64,000 bases of DNA, taken from positions 1 through 64,000 of the forward strand of contig NZ_VTUU01000004.1 of NCBI RefSeq assembly GCF_008370345.1, in the 5' to 3' direction. The stretch comes from Marinobacter salinexigens. GTDB taxonomy: Bacteria; Pseudomonadota; Gammaproteobacteria; Pseudomonadales; Oleiphilaceae. This document shows, piece by piece, positions 7,497 to 16,182 of the stretch (positions within the stretch are counted from its first letter, which is position 1; each line of letters starts with the position of its first letter). The translations under genes were made by a program, and so were the position numbers. Under the pieces are notes generated by a model. The model ran no database searches. It saw only the letters and a program-made list of their open reading frames with translations, and was not told where the DNA came from.

Positions 7497-9263
7497 TTAG
7501 TGGTCTGAAGCCTGTCCGGCACCGCGTGGGTAGCGAACGCTCTCAACCAGCTCCTGAATCTCAACGGGCGGCTCTTCAGTTGCGTTGGATACAACGAAGG
7601 CTACCGCAAAGTTGACGATTGCACCAATGGCACCGATGGACAGCGGGGAGATACCCAGTACCCAGTTAGCCGGAGTGTCGGCCAGGTTGTTGGTGCCCGG
7701 AATGAAGAACCAGCCCTTGTACACGAAGATGTAGACCAGGGTGAAGATCAGACCGGAGAGCATACCTGCGATGGCGCCCTTGTTGTTAACCCGCTTGGAG
7801 AAGATACCCATCATCAGAGCCGGGAACAGCGAGGCTGCCGCGATACCGAAGGCGAGGGCCACTACCTGTGCTGCGAATCCCGGAGGGTTAGCGCCCAGAT
7901 AAGTAGCGACTACGATGGCGACGCCCATGGAGATACGCGCTGCCATTAGCTCACCTTTATCCGAAATTTCCGGGTTGAAGCGGCCTTTGATGAGGTCGTG
8001 ACTCACCGCAGACGAGATGGCCAGCAACAGACCCGCGGCTGTGGACAGCGCGGCTGCCAGACCACCAGCAGCGATCAGGCCGATAACCCAACCAGGCAGG
8101 TTGGCGATTTCAGGGTTGGCCAGTACCAGGATATCCCGGTTTACAGTCAGCTCGTTTCCGTTCCAGCCACGGGACTCAGCTTCAGCTTTGAACGCTTCGC
8201 TGTCGTTGTAGAGCTGGATGCGGCCATCTTCGTTCTTGTCTTCAAACTTGATCAGACCGGTAACTTCCCACTCCTTGACCCAATTCGGGCGCGCTTCGTA
8301 CTCAATCGGAGCAGCCGCGGTGCCATCAGGATAAATGGTGGTCATCAGGTTCAGGCGAGCCATGGAAGCTACAGCCGGAGCCGTCAGGTACAGCAGGGCA
8401 ATGAACACCAGAGCCCAGCCGCCGGACCAGCGTGCATCAGCCACCTTCGGTACTGTGAAGAAGCGGATGATGACGTGTGGCAGACCAGCCGTACCGATCA
8501 TCAGGGACAGGGTGAAGAGGACCATGTTGAGTTTGTTATCAACATCAGCGGTGTACTCATTGAAGCCCAGATCAGTAATAACCTGGTTCAGTTTGGCCAG
8601 CAGAGGCATGCCGGATTCAGTGTGGGTGGAGAACATACCCAGACCCGGAATCGGATTGCCCGTCAGTTGCAGGGAGATGAATACCGCAGGAATGGTATAA
8701 GCCACGATCAGCACGCAGTACTGGGCAACCTGAGTGTAGGTAATGCCTTTCATGCCACCGAGAACGGCGTACATGAATACAACAACCGCTGCGATGATCA
8801 GACCCGTGGTCGCATCCACTTCCAGGAAGCGGGAGAAGGCAACACCAGCACCGGCCATCTGGCCGATTACGTAGGTTACGGACGCTACGATCAGGCAGAT
8901 TACCGCGACCAGACGCGCGTTGCTGCTGTAGTAACGGTCACCGATGAACTCGGGGACGGTGAACTTGCCAAACTTCCGCAGGTACGGAGCCAACAGCATG
9001 GCCAGCAGTACGTAACCACCGGTCCAGCCCATCAGGAAGGTGGAGTTTGCATAACCACCGGCCGCAATCAGGCCCGCCATGGAAATGAAGGATGCCGCTG
9101 ACATCCAGTCTGCGCCAATAGCCGCACCGTTGGTGATCGGGTGAACGCCGCCGCCCGCAACATAGAAGTCCTTGGTGCTGCCGGCTTTCGCCCAGATAGC
9201 AATGCCGATGTAGAGGAGGAAAGAACCCCCTACGAAAAGTAGGTTAATCGCAAATTGGCTCAT
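7497..9263 (-). CDS. Sodium:solute symporter, acetate permease type (ActP-like, VC_2705 subfamily)
   Basis: The 588-residue integral membrane protein has about 13 hydrophobic segments and SSF signatures (GADWMSAASFISMAGLIAA, FTVPEFIGDRY). It is expected to couple sodium entry to uptake of acetate or another short carboxylate. It is longer than E. coli ActP (549) because of a hydrophilic insertion at about 312-388, typical of the VC_2705-type long symporters. Inside that insertion, residues 342-353 read DKNEDGRIQLYN, close to an EF-hand calcium loop. The gene follows the DUF485 gene by 6 bases, as in yjcH-actP. The substrate is inferred from family and context. Confidence 0.88.
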   Translation of the reverse strand: MSQFAINLLFVGGSFLLYIGIAIWAKAGSTKDFYVAGGGVHPITNGAAIGADWMSAASFISMAGLIAAGGYANSTFLMGWTGGYVLLAMLLAPYLRKFGKFTVPEFIGDRYYSSNARLVAVICLIVASVTYVIGQMAGAGVAFSRFLEVDATTGLIIAAVVVFMYAVLGGMKGITYTQVAQYCVLIVAYTIPAVFISLQLTGNPIPGLGMFSTHTESGMPLLAKLNQVITDLGFNEYTADVDNKLNMVLFTLSLMIGTAGLPHVIIRFFTVPKVADARWSGGWALVFIALLYLTAPAVASMARLNLMTTIYPDGTAAAPIEYEARPNWVKEWEVTGLIKFEDKNEDGRIQLYNDSEAFKAEAESRGWNGNELTVNRDILVLANPEIANLPGWVIGLIAAGGLAAALSTAAGLLLAISSAVSHDLIKGRFNPEISDKGELMAARISMGVAIVVATYLGANPPGFAAQVVALAFGIAAASLFPALMMGIFSKRVNNKGAIAGMLSGLIFTLVYIFVYKGWFFIPGTNNLADTPANWVLGISPLSIGAIGAIVNFAVAFVVSNATEEPPVEIQELVESVRYPRGAGQASDH

Positions 9264-9269
9264 TCTGTC

Positions 9270-9533
9270 TTACTCCTCATGCACGCCGAATTTTTCGTCG
9301 ATCTTGTTCATGCGCCACGCGTAGTGGAAGATCAGTACGATGAAGGCAAGAATGGAGCCTTGCTGGGCGAACCAGAAGCCCAGATCTGTGCCGCCGACAC
9401 TAATGCCTGCGAGCATGGGACGAAGGAGGATTGCGAAACCGTAGGATACCAGAGCCCAGACAATCAGGCTCCCGAATATCAGGCGGAGGTTCGCCTTCCA
9501 GTATTGTTCAGCGTCGTAGCTATGACCTGACAT
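9270..9533 (-). CDS. DUF485 membrane protein (YjcH family), partner of acetate-type symporter
   Basis: The 87-residue protein has two transmembrane helices (about 22-45 and 56-76), as in the DUF485/YjcH family, which is almost always encoded beside ActP-type symporters. The ATG at 9533 is preferred over a GTG three codons upstream because AGGAG lies 8 bases before it. The 210-base region upstream should hold the promoter of the uptake operon. I saw no convincing sigma-70 hexamer pair there, which fits an activator-dependent promoter. Confidence 0.85.
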   Translation of the reverse strand: MSGHSYDAEQYWKANLRLIFGSLIVWALVSYGFAILLRPMLAGISVGGTDLGFWFAQQGSILAFIVLIFHYAWRMNKIDEKFGVHEE

Positions 9534-9729
9534 AGTTTTCACTCCTGTGTTGTTGTTGTGGAGGTTGGATAGATTTTTAGTGAGGCTTTCGTGTTAGAGA
9601 ATTTATTATTCATATAAGTATTTCTCCGACTGTTGTCCCCTCCGACTTTACTGGTCAAGCAATATATGGATATTGGCAAAAGGTCTAATTCTCAACTATT
9701 TGCCTCAAATTGGAGCAGAGTCGCAAGGT

Positions 9730-9751
9730 GGTTTTGACTTATCTCAAAACC
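9730..9751. promoter_or_regulatory. Perfect interrupted palindrome GGTTTTGA-N6-TCAAAACC
   Basis: Two 8-bp arms separated by 6 bases overlap the stop codon of the exonuclease gene and lie about 200 bases upstream of the DUF485 gene. No U-tract follows on the minus strand, so it is a poor intrinsic terminator. It could be an operator for the acetate uptake operon or a weak 3'-end hairpin. Role unproven. Confidence 0.35.
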
Positions 9752-10451
9752 GATGCATGTTTTGCAGACGTCGGTAGTATTTGATCTTTTCGCTGAGGTT
9801 CAGGAGGGTTTTAACGCCTTCTTTTTTGGCCTTGTTCAGGGCGATCAGCGTCAATTCAGCGGTGGCGAGAGCATCTGCGGCAGCATGATGACGTGCGCTG
9901 ACCTCCAGGCCGAAGTAGTCCGCCCAGTGATCGAGGCCTTTGCCGCCGGTCCTTGCGTCAGGAAAGAAGGTGGGAAGGATATCTGCGACATCCATCCAGG
10001 TGTGTGATTGCGTGTAGCCGAGCTGAGCCTTCAGGGTTTTTTCCAGAAAGCGTTGGTCGAAGGCGGAGTGGTAGGCAAGTATGGGGTCTCCGTTCATCCA
10101 TTCGAGCAGATGAAGAAGAGCATCTTCTGTCTCATGTCCCTGAGTCAGTGCTTCGGGGCCGATGCCGTGGATCAGCACTGTTTCACGGATATCCAGTTCC
10201 GGCCGGCGCAGGATGAGGTCAAACTGGTCTTCCAGGGGGATCGTGCCGCCACGAATGGCGACTGCACCAATGGCGATTACTTCGTCCTTGGCGGCATTCA
10301 GACCTGTTGTTTCCAGGTCCAGAACGATGAGTCGGGCGTCGGAGAGTAGCTGTTCTCCCGGCGTTTTGGGGTTCGGCAGATTATCCGTATCATGGCTGCC
10401 AACCGGGCCTCCTCGGCGATTATGTAACCACTGTCTGATCTGCTCCAGCAT
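9744..10451 (-). CDS. 3'-5' exonuclease, DnaQ/PolC epsilon-like (DEDDh)
   Basis: The 235-residue protein carries a DEDDh exonuclease fold. Exo I is LDLETTG (about 45-51), Exo II lies around AYHSAFDQRFLE, and Exo III is RHHAAADALATAEL with the catalytic histidine. It resembles the DNA polymerase III epsilon family but lacks obvious C-terminal sequences for alpha-subunit binding, so it is more likely a stand-alone nuclease than the replicative proofreader. It lies 14 bases after the CNMP-CBS-nucleotidyltransferase gene. This pair is often found near acetate permease genes in gammaproteobacteria, and a link to carbon metabolism is inferred only from that. Confidence 0.88.
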   Translation of the reverse strand: MLEQIRQWLHNRRGGPVGSHDTDNLPNPKTPGEQLLSDARLIVLDLETTGLNAAKDEVIAIGAVAIRGGTIPLEDQFDLILRRPELDIRETVLIHGIGPEALTQGHETEDALLHLLEWMNGDPILAYHSAFDQRFLEKTLKAQLGYTQSHTWMDVADILPTFFPDARTGGKGLDHWADYFGLEVSARHHAAADALATAELTLIALNKAKKEGVKTLLNLSEKIKYYRRLQNMHRF

Positions 10452-10465
10452 GGCGGGTCGGGGCC

Positions 10466-12385
10466 TCAGAGTTGATAGGTGACTTCAAGCTTTTGCTGGA
10501 GGCGTTGTGCCTGGCGGAAGGATTCCCTGAGAATGCGGCGATCCAGCGGGTTCAGGTCATCCGGGTCAATAAAGTTACTCAGGTCCTCGCCCTGATTCAG
10601 CATTTCCTGGTGGGCGCGCATGCGTATGGCCTGTATCAGGCTGTAGCCTTCTTTCCAGGCGTTGGCATCTTTCGGATCGAATACGCCTTTCCGCGCCAGT
10701 TCATCCATCCGTTCCAGTGTGTTTGCCACCTCAACTCCGTTCGCGAGGGCAAAAACCCGTACAGACTCAACAAAGGGGGCAAGCCCCTGGCGTTTCAGGT
10801 CCAGTGAGTGCTTGTTGCCCTCGTCATTCAGGTAGCGGAAGTTGCGGAACATGGTTAGTGGAGGCTTGCGTTGCAGGGCATTGCCCGCGAGCATTTTCTG
10901 GAACAGGGCGTTTTTGCGGATTCGGGTGAGTACCTTTTCCAGCAAATTATGCAGGGGAGCTGTTGGTCCAAATACGGCCCTCATGTCGAGGAAGATCGAC
11001 GAATACACCAGGTTCTGTGGTGTGGAGGCATCAATAAACCGAATGAACCAGTCGTCCCACTCACGTTCACTAAGGCACAGTTTGGGATTACTCGCCATGA
11101 TATTGCCCTTGCACAGGGTAAACCCGCATTCCGCCAGTTCCTTGTTAACGGTTTGAGCAAACGGCAGCAGTTTTTCCCGGACTTCTTCCTCGGTCATGCC
11201 CTCGGGCGTCTGGAACAGGATGCCGTTGTCCTGGTCTGTCAGCAGCGTCTGCTCCTGGCGTCCTTCACTGCCGAAGGTGAGCCAGGTAAACGGGATGCCG
11301 GGGTCGTTCTTCTTCAGATTCAGTTCAAGCACTCTTCGGACAGTAACATCGTTGAGCGTGGTAATGATTTTTACGACCTGTCCGGAGTCCGCTCCGTGGG
11401 CAAGCATCGCGTCGACCAGACGGGAAACATCGGACCGAAGGCTGACCAGCGTCCTCAGGTGGGTCGCCGTCCCGATGGTGCGAGCCAGATTTACCAGATC
11501 CACTCGTTGCAAGGCGAACAAATCGCGTTCCGAGACGACCCCGATCAGGTGGTCTTCCTCATCAACCACGCACAGGTGGGCAAAATGGTGTTCTGCCATG
11601 AGCATTGCCGCTTCAAAGGCATCGGCGTGAGCGGGGAGGCGGCAGGGTTCTGAGGTCATCACCTGCTGAATCGGAGTATCCAGCGGAGCCTCTCCCTTGG
11701 CGATCATTGACCTCAGGTCCCGCAAGGTGAAGATGCCCGTGGGGTGCCGGTTGTCATCAGTAATGATGATGCTGCCAACATTGTTTTCGTGCATTCGGGC
11801 CACGGCCTTTCGCACCGGAACATCGGGCGAACAGACGATAGGGTTGCGTAAAGCATAGCGTTCCAGAGGCGTGTCCAGGGTATTGCTGGAACCCATCGAG
11901 GCCATAGCGCCGGACTGAATGCGCTGGTTGACCTGATCCAGGAGGCTGCTGACGCCGCGCAGACAGAAGTCGCGAAACGTATCACTCTCTGAAAACAGGG
12001 TGATAAAGGCATCCTGTTCGATGCTCAGGCAGAACGTATCGCCATCGGCACGGTGGAGTGTCTGCGTGGGGCGTTCTCCAATGAGCGCAGCCAGGGGGAA
12101 ACATTCGCCCAGACTGATTTCAAACGTGGTTTCCAGACGATCATCTTTTTCGTTCTGGCGTTCGCCACGAATCCGCCCCTGTTTTACAACGTAAAACCGT
12201 TTGACTACTCCGTCATCCGGCGAAAGCACGACATCGCCATCGGCGAAAAAACGCAGGGTGGCATTGTCTGCGAAAAGTGCGAGGTGCCGGTCGTCCATAT
12301 TCGAGAAGGGAGCGTGCTCACGGAGAAATCCCATGATTGCGCGGGTATTCTGGGATCGGGAGCTGTCCTGATTCGCTGCTGCCAT
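10466..12385 (-). CDS. CNMP-CBS-nucleotidyltransferase protein (DUF294 family)
   Basis: The 639-residue protein contains a cyclic-nucleotide-binding-like domain (about 20-150), a pair of CBS domains (about 180-300) and a GlnD-type nucleotidyltransferase domain with GSEGRQEQTLLTDQD at 372-386, followed by the DUF294 C-terminal helical domain. The two acidic residues of the TDQD segment fit the metal-binding pair of nucleotidyltransferases. The family is predicted to be a signal-transduction enzyme that modifies a protein or nucleotide in response to adenylates, but the substrate is unknown. It heads a minus-strand unit with the exonuclease gene. The start could also be the Met at residue 18. 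Confidence 0.88.
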   Translation of the reverse strand: MAAANQDSSRSQNTRAIMGFLREHAPFSNMDDRHLALFADNATLRFFADGDVVLSPDDGVVKRFYVVKQGRIRGERQNEKDDRLETTFEISLGECFPLAALIGERPTQTLHRADGDTFCLSIEQDAFITLFSESDTFRDFCLRGVSSLLDQVNQRIQSGAMASMGSSNTLDTPLERYALRNPIVCSPDVPVRKAVARMHENNVGSIIITDDNRHPTGIFTLRDLRSMIAKGEAPLDTPIQQVMTSEPCRLPAHADAFEAAMLMAEHHFAHLCVVDEEDHLIGVVSERDLFALQRVDLVNLARTIGTATHLRTLVSLRSDVSRLVDAMLAHGADSGQVVKIITTLNDVTVRRVLELNLKKNDPGIPFTWLTFGSEGRQEQTLLTDQDNGILFQTPEGMTEEEVREKLLPFAQTVNKELAECGFTLCKGNIMASNPKLCLSEREWDDWFIRFIDASTPQNLVYSSIFLDMRAVFGPTAPLHNLLEKVLTRIRKNALFQKMLAGNALQRKPPLTMFRNFRYLNDEGNKHSLDLKRQGLAPFVESVRVFALANGVEVANTLERMDELARKGVFDPKDANAWKEGYSLIQAIRMRAHQEMLNQGEDLSNFIDPDDLNPLDRRILRESFRQAQRLQQKLEVTYQL

Positions 12386-12476
12386 GCCGGGGGCCCTTAG
12401 ATTGTTCTTATTGTCAGTTTGCAGTGTAGTTCAGTGACTTTCCAGAAGACCTTACGATTTTGGTCGCAGGGCTGAT

Positions 12477-12509
12477 CCCTCAACGCTTTGCTTTATGGCG
12501 TTGGGAGGG
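12477..12509 (+). other. Possible hairpin in the leader of the Smr gene
   Basis: CCCTCAACGC pairs with GCGTTG-gg-AGGG (10 bp with a 2-base bulge and an 11-base loop), 46 bases upstream of the Smr start codon. No T-run follows on either side. It may be a structured leader or mere coincidence. Confidence 0.25.
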
Positions 12510-12554
12510 GGTGGTAAAGTTCCTGAATCCAAACGGTAACTTTTTACTTTTGCC

Positions 12555-13136
12555 ATGACCACGAAAGACGAACGCCTGAGCTTTCTCGAAGAGATGAAAG
12601 ATGTCCGGCGAATCAAAAAGCCGAACAGAGCCGAGGTACAGACCCCGCGTGACCTGACACCAGGGCATATGGAGCGTCAGCGCTCTGCCGTTGCCACGCC
12701 AGTCAAGGACCGGAACCCGTTGACGTCAGACATCGTGGAGCCATTGAAGTCCCACGATATATTGAGTTGGCAGCGGCCAGGCGTTCAGCACGGCGTGTTC
12801 CGAAAACTGCGCTTGGGGCAATATCCGATTGAGGCGCGGCTGGATTTGCACCGGATGACTGTTGAAGAAGCCCGCCGGGAAGTCTTTTCGTTCATTGGCG
12901 ACTGTGTGCGTTATGGGTTGCGCTCGGTCATCATCCTGCATGGTAAGGGAGAGCGGAATCCTGACGGTATTGCCCAGTTGAAAAGTTATGTGGCGAAGTG
13001 GCTGCCGGAGCTGGAGGATGTGCTAGCGTTCCATTCGGCCCAGAAACACCATGGCGGAACCGGTGCGGTTTATGTCATGGTCCGAAAAAGTGAACGCGAT
13101 AAGCAGAATAATCGTGAGCGTCATGGGAGCCGTTAA
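12555..13136 (+). CDS. Smr domain protein (DUF1889/YdaL-SmrA type)
   Basis: The 193-residue protein has a charged N-terminal region and a C-terminal Smr (small MutS-related) domain at about 97-178. The signature segments LDLHRMTVEEAR, ILHGKGER and HHGGTGAVYV are all present. Stand-alone Smr proteins of this type are nicking endonucleases or RNA-processing nucleases (family knowledge); the cellular target here is not known. The gene is transcribed divergently from the nucleotidyltransferase gene with a 170-base spacer. Confidence 0.88.
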   Translation: MTTKDERLSFLEEMKDVRRIKKPNRAEVQTPRDLTPGHMERQRSAVATPVKDRNPLTSDIVEPLKSHDILSWQRPGVQHGVFRKLRLGQYPIEARLDLHRMTVEEARREVFSFIGDCVRYGLRSVIILHGKGERNPDGIAQLKSYVAKWLPELEDVLAFHSAQKHHGGTGAVYVMVRKSERDKQNNRERHGSR

Positions 13137-13200
13137 CCGGGCTCTGTAAACTTGGACAGTTTTAAGTACCGTTACTGCGGTAGTTAAGGAGGTATATCGC

Positions 13201-13395
13201 ATGAAAAAGTTAATGCTGCTGGTAGTGATTTCCGTGGTTGCCCTGGCGGGTTGCAAGGACAGAGTGATCTGGAACGACAACGGTAAGTTGAACGACGCAA
13301 CCGAAAATCGGGAAGTCTGGAATTCCAACGGTCAGATGGAAACCGGAGAACGCAAGATCTGGGTAAATAAAGACGGTGAAGAAATCGTCAAGTAA
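13201..13395 (+). CDS. Small lipoprotein with three internal Trp-Asn-Gly repeats
   Basis: The 64-residue protein has a type II signal peptide (MKKLMLLVVISVVALAGC), with lipidation expected at Cys18. The mature 46 residues consist of three related units: VIWNDNGKLNDAT, EVWNSNGQMETGE and KIWVNKDGEEIVK. A consensus AAGGAGGT ribosome-binding site lies 8 bases before the ATG. I do not recognise a named family. The repeats recall short beta-hairpin units such as MORN or WW-like repeats, but the match is too short to assign. Mature charge is mixed. Confidence 0.8.
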   Translation: MKKLMLLVVISVVALAGCKDRVIWNDNGKLNDATENREVWNSNGQMETGERKIWVNKDGEEIVK

Positions 13396-13477
13396 TCGTC
13401 AAGTAACGACAGCAGACGTTTGCCACAACAACGAAAAATAAAAAGACCCGTAAGTGGTCTGCAGGGGAGAGTTCCGG

Positions 13478-13960
13478 ATGGCAGTGGATCTGAGGGTAAA
13501 TGGTGAGGACTACACGCTCGAGGTAGAAGGCGATACCCCGTTACTCTGGGTACTGAGAGACGAAGTCGGCCTGAAAGGTACCAAATTTGGTTGTGGTGCC
13601 GGGTTGTGCGGGGCATGTACGGTACACCTGAATGGGGCGCCGGTGCGTTCATGCTCAACGCCAGTGGATATGGCCGCTGGCTCAGAGGTAACCACCATCG
13701 AGGGTCTTGGCCAGCCGGGTAAACTGCACGAGCTGCAGCAGGCGTGGGTGGATCACGGTGTCCCCCAGTGTGGATACTGCCAGTCCGGTCAGATTATGAG
13801 CGCCGCTCACCTCCTGCAGACGAACCCTGCCCCGACACGGGATGAGATCGTTGCCGCAATGACAGGAAATATATGCCGTTGCGGGACCTACTCAAGGATC
13901 GTAGCGGCGGTTGAATCAGTCGTCGGCATCGTAGAGCCCTCTATGCAGGAGGGCGCATAA
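13478..13960 (+). CDS. 2Fe-2S subunit of molybdenum hydroxylase (isoquinoline 1-oxidoreductase alpha-like)
   Basis: The 160-residue protein binds two [2Fe-2S] clusters. The plant-type cluster cysteines are in KFGCGAGLCGACTVHL and RSC, and the second pair are in CGYCQSGQIM and GNICRCGTYSRI. It passes electrons from the molybdopterin subunit encoded 1 base downstream. The ATG at 13478 is chosen because GGGGAG lies about 9 bases upstream; an in-frame GTG 8 codons earlier lacks a site. The pair resembles IorA/IorB and periplasmic aldehyde oxidases without a separate FAD subunit. The natural substrate cannot be read from sequence. Confidence 0.9.
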   Translation: MAVDLRVNGEDYTLEVEGDTPLLWVLRDEVGLKGTKFGCGAGLCGACTVHLNGAPVRSCSTPVDMAAGSEVTTIEGLGQPGKLHELQQAWVDHGVPQCGYCQSGQIMSAAHLLQTNPAPTRDEIVAAMTGNICRCGTYSRIVAAVESVVGIVEPSMQEGA

Positions 13961-13961
13961 C

Positions 13962-16166
13962 ATGGCGATGAATCGACGTGATTTTCTCAAGGTTGGTGCC
14001 GGCACCTCCGGAAGCCTGCTGTTGACTATGTCCTTACCGGGTTGTGCTGGCATTCAGAGCGGGTATAGCCCTGAAACCGGAAACTGGAAGGCTGGTGCCT
14101 GGCTGGAGCTGACCAAGACTGGCGACATATGGTTTACCCTGGACCGGGTTGAGATGGGGCAGGGAACATATTCGGGCCTGACTACCCTGATTGCAGAAGA
14201 GCTTGAAGTGCCTCCTGAATCCATATCTGTGCGCTTTGCACCCGTTGCGCCGGAATACCGCAATCCTTTGTTCAAGCTCCAGCTGACCGGGGGCAGCACC
14301 AGTGTAGGAACTGCTTGGGAGCCGTTGCGGGTAGCCGGGGCCTCGGCGCGCCAGATGTTGATTATGGCAGGTGCCAGGGTCTGGAACGTTAACGCTGGAA
14401 AATGCACTGCCCAGGACGGCCGGGTTGTTCACCCTAATGGTATTGATTCTGTGCCGTATGCCCAGCTGGTCGAGCTGGCGTCGGCAGAAATTATTCGTGG
14501 TGAAATACCGCTTAAACCGCGAAGCGAGTGGAAGCTGATTGGCAAATCCGACAAGCGCCTTGATGCTGTTGCCAAATCCACGGGTACCGCCGGATACGGT
14601 ATTGATGTCGAACTGCCCGGTATGGTTTACGGCGTTGTCACGCGGGCGCCGCGCTACGGAAGCACCGTGCTTGGCTTCAATGGTGACGACGTTCTGGCGA
14701 TGCCGGGGGTCATTGACGTCTTCGAAATTGAGCGCGGCGTAGCAATCGTTGCCGATAAATACTGGCGGGCTCGAAAGGCCCAGGCTGCCCTGAAAGTGGA
14801 GTGGGATGAATCCGAGGCTCTCTCACTATCCAACGAGGACGTATTCACAGGGTATCGGGAAGCGGCTGAGGACGATGCCGGGGAATCGGAGCGAAGTGAA
14901 GGCGACTTTGACGAGGCTGTCGAAAAGGCCGGTTCCGTTATTGAGGCTGAATACGAACAGCCCTATCTGGCCCATGCTACCATGGAACCCATGAACGCAA
15001 CGGTCTGGTATCGGGGCGATAGCGCTGAAGTCTGGGCACCGACTCAGGGGCCGGATCTTGGCCGGATAGCCGTTGCCCGGATGACCGACCTCTCACCGGA
15101 TGATGTAACCGTCAACACGACCTTCCTCGGCGGTGGCTTTGGTCGCCGTCTGGTCCAGGATTACATCGAAGAGGCTGCAGCAGCGTCTTACCGGGTGGGA
15201 AAACCCGTGAAGCTTATCTGGTCCCGGGAAGAAGACACTCAACACGATCTATACCGCCCGGCGATGCTGCACCGCATGAAAGCTTCGGTCATCGATGGTG
15301 AACTTACGGGCTGGCATCACCAGATTGTCGGGCCTCAAATCCTCGACTGGTATGTGCGTAACGCAGCCCCGGCCCAGTACCCGTGGGCACCGAAGTTCAT
15401 GTACGGCACGCTGGGTAAGGTCGGAGTGCTGGCTGAAGGGCTGGCAACGCCCAAAGACGTATCAGCCATCGAAGGGGCTATCGACTATCCCTATGATGTT
15501 AGCAATATTGATATTCGCCACACTCACACTGACCCGGGTATTCCGATCACCTGGTGGCGGTCCGTGGGATACTCCCACAATGGGTTTGCGGTTGAAACCT
15601 TCATGGATGAACTGGCTCATGAGGCCGGTCAGGATCCTTACGAGTTCCGTCGCAAGCTTCTGGCTAACGAGCCGCGACACCTGGAAGTGCTGGATCGGGC
15701 TGCCCGGTTGGCAAACTGGGGAGAGGCTCTGCCGGAAGGTCGTGCCCGCGGTATTGCACTGTTCAGAAGCTTCGGCACATACGTAGCGCAGGTTGTGGAA
15801 GCGGGTATTGAAGGGGGCGCCATTCGGGTTTACCGGGTGTCTGCGGCGGTAGACTGTGGCCAGGTAGTGAATCCCCAGATTGTCCGTGACCAGATCGAGG
15901 GTGGTGCCATCTTTGGTCTGACGGCCGCGCTTTACGGCAATATCGAGTTCCGGGATGGCGTTGTTCAGCAAAGCAATTTCCATGATTACCAGATGGTGCG
16001 CCAGTATGAAGTGCCGGAAGTCGTGGTAGACATTGTCGAAAATGACGAAGCGCCTACCGGCGTTGGAGAACCGGGTGTTCCTCCGGTGATTCCTGCACTG
16101 GGCAACGCGCTCTTCGCGTTAACCGGCAAGCGCCAGCGTTCGCTGCCGCTGACAGCAAATGCCTGA
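13962..16166 (+). CDS. Molybdopterin subunit of aldehyde/isoquinoline oxidoreductase, Tat-exported
   Basis: The 734-residue protein starts with a twin-arginine signal (NRRDFLKVGAGTSGS) and belongs to the xanthine dehydrogenase/IorB family of molybdenum-cytosine-dinucleotide enzymes. Family motifs include GGSTSVGTAWEPLR, GGGFGRR and GVGEPGVPPVIPALGNALF, the last holding the active-site glutamate region. The Tat signal predicts folding and cofactor insertion in the cytoplasm, followed by export with the iron-sulfur partner. LPGCAG at the end of the hydrophobic stretch could be a lipobox. The gene is followed by its maturation factor. Likely substrates are aldehydes or N-heterocycles. Confidence 0.88.
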   Translation: MAMNRRDFLKVGAGTSGSLLLTMSLPGCAGIQSGYSPETGNWKAGAWLELTKTGDIWFTLDRVEMGQGTYSGLTTLIAEELEVPPESISVRFAPVAPEYRNPLFKLQLTGGSTSVGTAWEPLRVAGASARQMLIMAGARVWNVNAGKCTAQDGRVVHPNGIDSVPYAQLVELASAEIIRGEIPLKPRSEWKLIGKSDKRLDAVAKSTGTAGYGIDVELPGMVYGVVTRAPRYGSTVLGFNGDDVLAMPGVIDVFEIERGVAIVADKYWRARKAQAALKVEWDESEALSLSNEDVFTGYREAAEDDAGESERSEGDFDEAVEKAGSVIEAEYEQPYLAHATMEPMNATVWYRGDSAEVWAPTQGPDLGRIAVARMTDLSPDDVTVNTTFLGGGFGRRLVQDYIEEAAAASYRVGKPVKLIWSREEDTQHDLYRPAMLHRMKASVIDGELTGWHHQIVGPQILDWYVRNAAPAQYPWAPKFMYGTLGKVGVLAEGLATPKDVSAIEGAIDYPYDVSNIDIRHTHTDPGIPITWWRSVGYSHNGFAVETFMDELAHEAGQDPYEFRRKLLANEPRHLEVLDRAARLANWGEALPEGRARGIALFRSFGTYVAQVVEAGIEGGAIRVYRVSAAVDCGQVVNPQIVRDQIEGGAIFGLTAALYGNIEFRDGVVQQSNFHDYQMVRQYEVPEVVVDIVENDEAPTGVGEPGVPPVIPALGNALFALTGKRQRSLPLTANA

Positions 16167-16182
16167 TAGGGGGCAAGAAGAA

